From: Selaginella moellendorffii
Taxonomy: Eukaryota; Streptophyta; Lycopodiopsida; Selaginellales; Selaginellaceae
Reading direction: 5' to 3'
DNA length: 64,000 bases
Assembly (NCBI RefSeq): GCF_000143415.4
Contig: NW_003314261.1
Coordinates: 1,041,674 to 1,105,673 of the forward strand
Of the stretch, positions 58,177 through 64,000 are shown one piece after another (position 1 is the stretch's first letter; each line of letters begins with the position of its first letter). Both the position numbers and the translations under genes were made by a program. The notes below the pieces were generated by a model that had not been told where the DNA came from, searched no databases, and worked only from the letters and a program-made list of their open reading frames with translations.

Positions 58177-59562
58177 TTAGGCATAGCGGATCTTGGTAAC
58201 CAATGCCCAAACCGAAGAACAAGTTAACCCTTCGTCCTGGATCAACTTTGTCCTGGAACCATTAGAGAAGATTAGAGAAAAAGAAGGAGAAAGAAGAGCT
58301 TTACCTTGGACCGAGACCATCCCAGTGACCACTTTCTCGTAAATCTCTTCGTCCACCTTCATTCCTGCCTTTCGCATGAGAACCACCAGCTTCATGGCCT
58401 CAAAGTAGCGCTCCATCTTCACGTAAGCTCGGACGAGTAGCGCAAAGCTTTGCAGATCCAGCAGAGGTTGGACGCCGCCGCTTTCTCTCAGGATCTCTTC
58501 GTGGAGCTCCACGGCCCCGCGGAAGCTCTGCGCTCGCAAGAACGCGGTCATCACCAAGCGCCTGGTGGTTTGATCCGGAGAGACGACTCTAGGCATCTCC
58601 CGGTAGATCCTGTCCACCATCGCTGTGTTGCCAGCCGCTAGGAAGAGCTCCAAGAGCTTGTTGTATCCAAGAACAGTCAAGCGGCTTCCACTGGGAGCCA
58701 AATTCTCGTAGAGCCACTCCGCATCCTTGACGCTGTCTCTGGAGGCGTAGAGATTCACAGCGGCTTCCAGAGTGCTGGCTTCTCCAGAGACTTTAGATCC
58801 CAGCATTTCCTTGAAGAGCTTGTCAAAAGAGTCGTGATCGCTGGCCTTGAGATAGACGTCGAGTATCAACTTGTAAGTGCTCCGGCCGAGAGTTTCTTTC
58901 TTCTTCTTTTTCTTCATGTCCTGGAAAATCCTCGTAGCGTCGGAGTAGCAGCCCATTCTCTGGTACGCCGAGATGACAACGTTGTAGCTGATACAATCCT
59001 CGTCTTTCCTATCCTCCTCCATCGCCTTAAGAAACTCCTCGGCATCCTTCGGTCGATCTGCCTGGCAGTAGAGCCAAACCAAGCTCGAGTACACAGAGCT
59101 CTCAATCCCAGCGTTCTTTCTCCGGAGAGTTTGGAAGATCTCCGACGCTTTGTCGAGCATACTGGCCTTCGCGTAGCTTGCGATGAGAAAAGCGTAAGCT
59201 CGAGCATCCGGAGGAGCCCCACACTCGTCCATCTCACTAATCACGGCGAGAAGCTCGTCGGGAGATCCAAACTTGCAGCATCCATCCAGGAGCGTGTGGT
59301 AGCACGAAAATTCCGGCTTGGCTCCCTGCTCTTTGCTCCGCGCGAGGAGCTGTCTGGCCTCGTCCAGATCCTCCACTCTGTGGCAAAACGAGATGAGCGC
59401 CGCGGAGTTTGCTACACAAGCCTTGCCTTGGAGATTTTCTCCCAGCTCTCGAAGATGCGGCCTGGAACTGGAGAAGGCGCTCCTTGTTTGATCGACAAGG
59501 ACAATGCTGCTCCTTGATTTCCGAGAGTATGAATCCGTCGAACTGTTGGAGGGCACTCTCAC
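58177..59562 (-). CDS. P-class pentatricopeptide repeat protein (461 aa)
   Basis: Single open frame. The N-terminal ~40 residues are Ser/Arg-rich (MRVPSNSSTDSYSRKSRSS), consistent with organelle import. P-type units of about 35 residues follow (SCYHTLLDGCCKFGSPDELL, RAYAFLIASYAKASMLDKAS, ISYNVVISAYQRMGCYSDAT). Role: organelle RNA metabolism, target unknown. A frame-shifted upstream ATG at 59623 lies next to a TAGGGTT motif and could mark an extra 5' exon, but I found no splice pair that joins it in frame. After MVSVQ a GTAAAG donor-like site suggests the last ~35 codons could be intronic. The first ~20 codons recur at 62606-62680. Confidence 0.82.
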   Translation of the reverse strand: MRVPSNSSTDSYSRKSRSSIVLVDQTRSAFSSSRPHLRELGENLQGKACVANSAALISFCHRVEDLDEARQLLARSKEQGAKPEFSCYHTLLDGCCKFGSPDELLAVISEMDECGAPPDARAYAFLIASYAKASMLDKASEIFQTLRRKNAGIESSVYSSLVWLYCQADRPKDAEEFLKAMEEDRKDEDCISYNVVISAYQRMGCYSDATRIFQDMKKKKKKETLGRSTYKLILDVYLKASDHDSFDKLFKEMLGSKVSGEASTLEAAVNLYASRDSVKDAEWLYENLAPSGSRLTVLGYNKLLELFLAAGNTAMVDRIYREMPRVVSPDQTTRRLVMTAFLRAQSFRGAVELHEEILRESGGVQPLLDLQSFALLVRAYVKMERYFEAMKLVVLMRKAGMKVDEEIYEKVVTGMVSVQGKALLSPSFSLIFSNGSRTKLIQDEGLTCSSVWALVTKIRYA

Positions 59563-59724
59563 TCAAATGCAAGGATTTAGCTCTGTCGCTTACCGGATCG
59601 AGCGCCACGGCCTCTTCCACCAAGCCATGCCCTGGCAGTATAACCCTAGATTTAAATCATGCGCTATTTTAATGATTATGTAATGTATTATTTTGAATCT
59701 TATAATGTACATGAGATCCCTGCT

Positions 59725-60645
59725 CTACCATAAAGACCATGCCACATGACCATTCAAACTACGATACAACACTAGGTTTCCATCATCTTGAATAGCTAAA
59801 ACAGATACTAATTCACAAGGTGATGGAGAACAATATTTATTTACACTCCAAATTGATGTTCCATCTTTCTTATATAATACCAAATTTCCATCTGATTGGA
59901 GTCTTAATTTACAACCATATTGCCCTTCATTGCCATTACCGGCTTTAAACTTTTCCTCATCTTTAATCACATCCATAAATACAAGCTCACAATTATGTAG
60001 TAGAATTAATTCATATTGTTTATTTGGTGAAGATTTTGTTGTGCCTGGTTCCATAACTGCAAATGTATTATAATCATCTCCAGTAATAAGACCTGTAAAT
60101 GATATTGAACAATCATAAAAATCCTGGGGATTTATAATATCTGAAGTTTCTGACCCATTAATCTTTAAAATGTTTAAGTTTGGTATTTCTGAACCATATC
60201 TTAAATAATAGAAAACCATAAAATTTGCATTAACTATAACTATAGCATCATACCCCTTCCATGTGCTTATATCATTGAGTACATGATAAATAGGCCATAA
60301 ACCATTTTTAAAATCATCACCAGAAGCTCCAGCAAATTTATCATATTGACCACTACAATAGCCTTGATCATTTACAGGACTTAATAACCATGCACTTACT
60401 AACACCCTAAATGACCCAATCACATTAAAAAGGGCAAAAGCTTGTCCATAAGAATAACTATAATCTGAGCTAATAAGATTCATAACTTCATCAAGGGTAG
60501 ATATAATAACGTTACGAGGACCACCTACAGGTATGACATCCTCTTTTCCAATATACTCAACCATACATTCAGAATATATGCATAAAAAAGAAATTAGAAA
60601 TAGATTAATAAAAAGAAATCTGGAAATCATTATTCTGTTTTGCAT
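59725..60645 (-). CDS. Secreted two-part protein with C-terminal bulb-type lectin domain, copy A
   Basis: Single exon, 306 aa. A signal peptide is evident (MISRFLFINLFLISFLCIYS). Residues ~25-205 form a region I do not recognise, conserved between copies, with VPVGG-like IPVGGPRNVIISTLDEVMNL, FRVLVSAWLLSPVND and WPIYHVLND, and one N-glycosylation sequon (NGS). The last ~100 residues match the bulb-type (GNA-like) lectin fold: two good mannose-site motifs, QSDGNLVLY (250-258) and QDDGNLVLY (286-294), plus a decayed first site (LLHNCELVF). This fold binds mannose-type sugars; function here is inferred as extracellular sugar binding. Met6 (60630) may be the true start, as the TATA box is only 13 bp from Met1. 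Confidence 0.85.
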   Translation of the reverse strand: MQNRIMISRFLFINLFLISFLCIYSECMVEYIGKEDVIPVGGPRNVIISTLDEVMNLISSDYSYSYGQAFALFNVIGSFRVLVSAWLLSPVNDQGYCSGQYDKFAGASGDDFKNGLWPIYHVLNDISTWKGYDAIVIVNANFMVFYYLRYGSEIPNLNILKINGSETSDIINPQDFYDCSISFTGLITGDDYNTFAVMEPGTTKSSPNKQYELILLHNCELVFMDVIKDEEKFKAGNGNEGQYGCKLRLQSDGNLVLYKKDGTSIWSVNKYCSPSPCELVSVLAIQDDGNLVLYRSLNGHVAWSLW

Positions 60646-60657
60646 TTTTAATCTATA

Positions 60658-60666
60658 TTATTTATA
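60658..60666 (-). promoter_or_regulatory. TATA box of lectin gene A
   Basis: TATAAATAA on the minus strand, identical in the other copy (63730-63738). It lies 13 bp from the first ATG, so transcription should begin close to or past that ATG. Confidence 0.65.
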
Positions 60667-60690
60667 GGTATTATAAATTAGTTTAACATG

Positions 60691-60935
60691 GATTTATCAA
60701 AAGTGACAAGATTATACAAAAACTGAACTCGCATATATTCTCCTGATTAAATTATTAAATAATAAATAATAAATATGTGCACTTCAATTTAAACCTTTTC
60801 TGTTAAATTCAATTTATTACTGCCTCTTTTACTATATATAATTTGGGAAAAATTATCAACAATAAATACCTTACTAACTACTAACATATTTAAATCTACA
60901 ACACTTTTGAAGCTAGAAGAAGTTTTATGTGTGTA

Positions 60936-60980
<45 letters not shown>

Positions 60981-62153
60981 AAACTAAATAATAGTAATAA
61001 ATATATAATCTAATTATTATGATGCAATTATCCTCTAATACCTAATGTAAGTTTTTGAATTAGACTTCATAAGAAGTTACCTAACCCAGTTATTATTCAT
61101 ATCTAATAACATCCCTTTGGAAGCATGGGAGTAAAGGTACCCATACTAGCATAAAGGGGATCAATAATCTCATGCCATTGTGGCAATAAAGAGAAAGTGT
61201 TTGTAAGGACTTATTAATAAATATCTTTCAATACCTAAAGTCATGGTTTTTAATTTTGTTTTCATTAGATAAAATCCCTAGAAAGTGACAATGTGGAAGG
61301 CCTTTCATTTGAAATTCAATGACATATATAAAAACACTTAACCCCATTCTTCTATATTTAAACCTAAATGGATTATTTCTCAATTTTGTTTTCATTAATT
61401 GCTTATAGTTTCCCTACCACTTTTGAGAAGAGTTGGACCTTGTTTTCCAATATTTCAATCTTTTTGTTTAGCAATTTACTAGTATGTTTAGTGACATTGA
61501 TAATGACCTTGTACTTAAGTCCTTTGGCATTAATAAAGTAGGATTTGAGTTTCAATGCCTTAAACCACTAAAGGAAAGGATAGAGTATATAAAGCATATA
61601 AATAACAACATTAAAACGATCCTAAAACATTTAAACTCCAATTATGAGCCATCCAACCTACCCCTATTATATATTTAAAACCTAAAGTGTTAAACACAAA
61701 ATCATTCTTTTCCTTTTTTCTATCTTTCTTCAATTATTTTTATTGATTTTTATCCTTTATTCTTTCTTTTTTCAGTTATTTTTGTTGTTTCTTTTAACAA
61801 ATGAGTGGATTTTGTTCATCCTTATGTTATAAATGAGTTTTATACAACCAAAAGTTGAAACCTGCTTTACTCATAAATATGTTTAATTTTAAGTCTAATT
61901 TTATATTCACTTTTACTTTATTCTTTTGGAAGTTTATAAATTTTAAATTAAGAATGTGGTCAATTAATTTTTCAGTTCTTTGAGTGTTTCAATATAAACT
62001 TTTTAGAAGTAAAGAATAAAATTGAAAGAAGCTGTTTGGCTAATAAAGACTAGATGCTAGATAAGTTTTAGATCTGGAGTAGTAGTGTGTGTGGAGATGG
62101 AAATTTCCATCACAAAATCATGAAGAACTATGAATAATAATCAAGAAAAAGGT
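60691..62153. other. AT-rich spacer between the lectin copies
   Basis: No gene is recognised. A compound (GT)n-(AT)n microsatellite lies at about 60930-60977. One 64-codon ORF (61484-61678) has no recognisable similarity. Confidence 0.45.
60930..60977. repeat. Compound (GT)n-CT-(AT)n microsatellite
   Basis: A GT-rich run passes through GTCTATAT into about 14 AT units. It has the same architecture as the run at 9249-9292. Confidence 0.95.
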
Positions 62154-62393
62154 TTAGGCCTTTCCGATTCTCCAATTTTGCACTGCAAATGCCACGAACG
62201 AGCTCGCCGCCACGAGGAATGCGATCCACACAGCCGTAGATATCCACGGCATCTCAACCGTGTATCGCGCCGCTACAGCCTTCCATATCCAGCTCCACAC
62301 CATCACCACCTCTGTGCAATCCCGTGCAAACCCTAAGGCGCAGCCAAGAACAATGGGGACAGCCCCAGGGAAACGAGATTTAGTTCGTTCCAT
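62154..62393 (-). CDS. Small putative membrane protein (79 aa)
   Basis: GC-rich ORF within AT-rich surroundings. Product begins MERTKSRFPGAVPIVLGCAL and has a second hydrophobic stretch (ISTAVWIAFLVAASSFVAFA) near the C-terminus, so two membrane segments are plausible, with a basic N-terminus. No family is recognised. The GC-rich block continues upstream to about 62600 and could include its promoter. It lies between the two lectin copies and is not part of the duplicated unit. Confidence 0.4.
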   Translation of the reverse strand: MERTKSRFPGAVPIVLGCALGFARDCTEVVMVWSWIWKAVAARYTVEMPWISTAVWIAFLVAASSFVAFAVQNWRIGKA

Positions 62394-62605
62394 CCCGCGA
62401 TCCCAATTGCCGCGTAGGTGGAGAGGTCACCGAGAGATTGGGCGTGGGAGGAGGGCACCGCCGTGGCTGGACCCTGCTGGTTGATGCATCGATCGCGCCA
62501 GTGAGCGGGATCGTGGCGACCGCGGCTGTCACTCCCTTTTGGTCGCCTTGTTGGCCAATTGATCGGAGACGAACATGGATGATTCTAGGGGTAGAGCGTA
62601 GCCTC

Positions 62606-62725
62606 AATGCTGCTCCTTGATTTCCGAGAGTATGAATCCATCGAACTACTGGAGGGGACTCTCACTCAAATGCAAGGACTTAGCTCTGTCGCTTCTCTTC
62701 CACCAAGCCATGCTCAGTATGGCCC
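62606..62725 (-). pseudogene. 5' fragment of the P-class PPR gene
   Basis: Matches the start region of the 461-codon PPR gene (59502-59650), including the start-codon region and flank, but ends abruptly at 62606 where unrelated sequence begins. It has no downstream PPR repeats. Confidence 0.8.
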
Positions 62726-62793
62726 TAGATTTTAAAGGAATGCACAAACATTCTCTTTTTTATTGATTGTTTTGAATCTTATAAATCTGTGCT

Positions 62794-63717
62794 CTACCAT
62801 AAAGACCATGCCACATGACCATTCAAACTACGATACAACACTAAGTTTCCATCATCTTGAATAGCTAAAACAGATACTAATTCACAAGGTGATGGAGAAC
62901 AATACTCATTTACACTCCAAATTGATGTTCCATCTATTTGATATAATACCAAATTTCCATCCGATTGGAGTCTTAATTTACAACCATATTGCCCTCCATT
63001 ACCATTACCAGCTTTGAACTTTATCTCATCGTTTATCACATCCATAAATTGAAGCTCACAATTGTGTTGTAGAATTAATTCAAAATGTTTATTTGGTGAT
63101 GATTTTGTTGTGCCTGGTTCCATAACTGCAAAAGTATTATAATCATCTCCAGTAATAAGACCTGTATATGATATTGAACAATCATAAAAATCCTGGGGAT
63201 TTATAATATCTGAAGTTTCTGACCCATTAATCTTTAAAATGTTTAAGTTTGGTATTTCTGAACCATATCTTAAATAATAGAAAACCATAAAATTTGCATT
63301 AACTATAACTATAGTATCATACCCCTTCCATGTGCTTATATCATTGAGTACATGATAAATAGGCCATAAACCATTTTTAAAATCATCACCAGAAGCTCCA
63401 GCAAAGTTATCATATTGACCACTACAATAGCCTTGATCATTTACAGGACTTAATAACCATGCACTTACTAACACCCTAAATGACCCAATCACATTAAAAA
63501 GGGCAAAAGCTTGTCCATAAGAATAACTATAATCTGAGCTAATAAGATTCATAACTTCATCAAGGGTAGATATAATAACGTTACGAGGACCACCTACAGG
63601 TATGACATCCTCTTTTCCAATATACTCAACCATACATTCAGAATATATGCATAAAAAAGAAATCAGAAACAATATATTAATAAAACTAAATCTAGAAAAC
63701 ATTATTTGGTTTTCCAT
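62794..63717 (-). CDS. Secreted two-part protein with C-terminal bulb-type lectin domain, copy B
   Basis: Single exon, 307 aa, nearly identical to copy A. Differences cluster in the signal peptide and in the lectin part (for example FELILQHNCELQF versus YELILLHNCELVF, IDGTSIWSVNEYC versus KDGTSIWSVNKYC). Both mannose-site motifs and all cysteines of the lectin part (CKLRL, YCSPSPCE) are kept, so both copies look functional. Met6 (63702) is the likely start for the same TATA-spacing reason as in copy A. The high similarity points to a recent duplication. Confidence 0.85.
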   Translation of the reverse strand: MENQIMFSRFSFINILFLISFLCIYSECMVEYIGKEDVIPVGGPRNVIISTLDEVMNLISSDYSYSYGQAFALFNVIGSFRVLVSAWLLSPVNDQGYCSGQYDNFAGASGDDFKNGLWPIYHVLNDISTWKGYDTIVIVNANFMVFYYLRYGSEIPNLNILKINGSETSDIINPQDFYDCSISYTGLITGDDYNTFAVMEPGTTKSSPNKHFELILQHNCELQFMDVINDEIKFKAGNGNGGQYGCKLRLQSDGNLVLYQIDGTSIWSVNEYCSPSPCELVSVLAIQDDGNLVLYRSLNGHVAWSLW

Positions 63718-63729
63718 TTGTAGGGCATA

Positions 63730-63738
63730 TTATTTATA
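63730..63738 (-). promoter_or_regulatory. TATA box of lectin gene B
   Basis: TATAAATAA on the minus strand, 13 bp from the first ATG, as in copy A. Confidence 0.65.
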
Positions 63739-63765
63739 GGTATTTAAAATTAAAATAATATCTCC

Positions 63766-64000
63766 TAATAATTAAATATTTAATAAAGAAACAATAATAA
63801 CTATGTGCCTATGACCGTTAATTTATTGTTGTACTTCAATTTTAACCTTTTCTGTCATCATTTATTAAATATAAATTAAATAATTTTATATTTCTTATTA
63901 TAATATTGTTAAATGATGATTCAGCCATTAGCTATTTACAAGTCTATTAACACCCACCTAAGATAGATGAATTATAATATAACACATTGATGACTTTGTG
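63766..64000. other. AT-rich upstream region of lectin gene B
   Basis: No gene or repeat is recognised up to the window end. Confidence 0.4.

Larger units (their letters stand above)
59501..60690. repeat. Duplication unit A (PPR 5' end + lectin gene)
   Basis: Matches 62605-63765 in direct orientation, about 3.1 kb apart. The shared part starts inside the PPR coding region at CAATGCTGCTCCTTGATTTC, covers its 5' flank and the complete lectin gene with its TATA box, and fades just upstream. The lectin coding parts differ at only a few percent of sites; the flanks differ more by small indels. Confidence 0.9.
62605..63765. repeat. Duplication unit B (PPR 5' fragment + lectin gene)
   Basis: Partner of 59501-60690. 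The PPR part stops after about the first 20 codons and has a 20-bp-scale deletion relative to unit A in the 5' flank, so only the lectin gene is intact here. Confidence 0.9.

Noticed and set aside
62380-62607. 75-codon minus ORF upstream of the small membrane ORF
   Set aside because: Arg/Pro/Thr-rich with no domain; probably promoter or spacer sequence.

Overview
The window looks like nuclear DNA of a land plant, most probably the lycophyte Selaginella moellendorffii. This rests on GT-AG introns of mostly 40-100 nt, closely packed genes, many pentatricopeptide-repeat (PPR) genes, an A-type CDK with PSTAIRE, a second plastid SecY (SCY2), a LISCL-type GRAS gene and a chromodomain Ty3/gypsy element. 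The species name is inference; no search was run. A 100-base run of N (16541-16640) marks an assembly gap.

Layout. 1-6213: a 12-bp minisatellite and a complete but decayed chromovirus-type LTR retrotransposon (559-6213, minus strand) with a 5-bp target duplication. 6214-10490: AT-rich DNA with a degenerate tandem array and a lectin-family remnant. 10493-17860: gene island with GRAS factor, P-class PPR, EI24 homologue and SCY2. 17861-22795: kinase and possible SNARE remnants, then a partial second copy of the GRAS block. 23012-25636: unrecognised ORFs, the best a four-exon gene. 25637-35940: about 10 kb of AT-rich repeat and transposon graveyard. 35948-59562: dense gene island with four more PPR genes, tRNA-Pro(UGG), a subtilase, a UBA2-like RNA-binding protein, a cysteine-rich secreted peptide, DPH7, beta-tubulin, a plastid-type FAD oxidoreductase and CDKA. 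59501-64000: two nearly identical genes for secreted proteins with a C-terminal bulb-type lectin domain, separated by AT-rich DNA and a small membrane ORF.

Two promoter styles stand out. Housekeeping and organelle-related genes (PPR, EI24, SCY2, UBA2-like, DPH7, FAD oxidoreductase) carry a telo-box (AAACCCTA/TAGGGTTT) close to their start codons. The lectin genes and the cysteine-rich peptide gene lie in AT-rich DNA and have TATA boxes instead. Many genes serve organelles: PPR proteins (organelle RNA processing), SCY2 (inner-envelope translocation) and the FAD enzyme. Tubulin, CDKA, DPH7 and the UBA2-like gene are general cell machinery.

Least explained items: the lectin-domain pair with an unrecognised N-terminal region and at least four decayed relatives in the same window; a subtilase lacking the usual PA-domain segment; the 12-cysteine peptide; and the four-exon gene at 24523-25636. 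Exon boundaries were assigned by hand from splice consensus, reading frame and family similarity.
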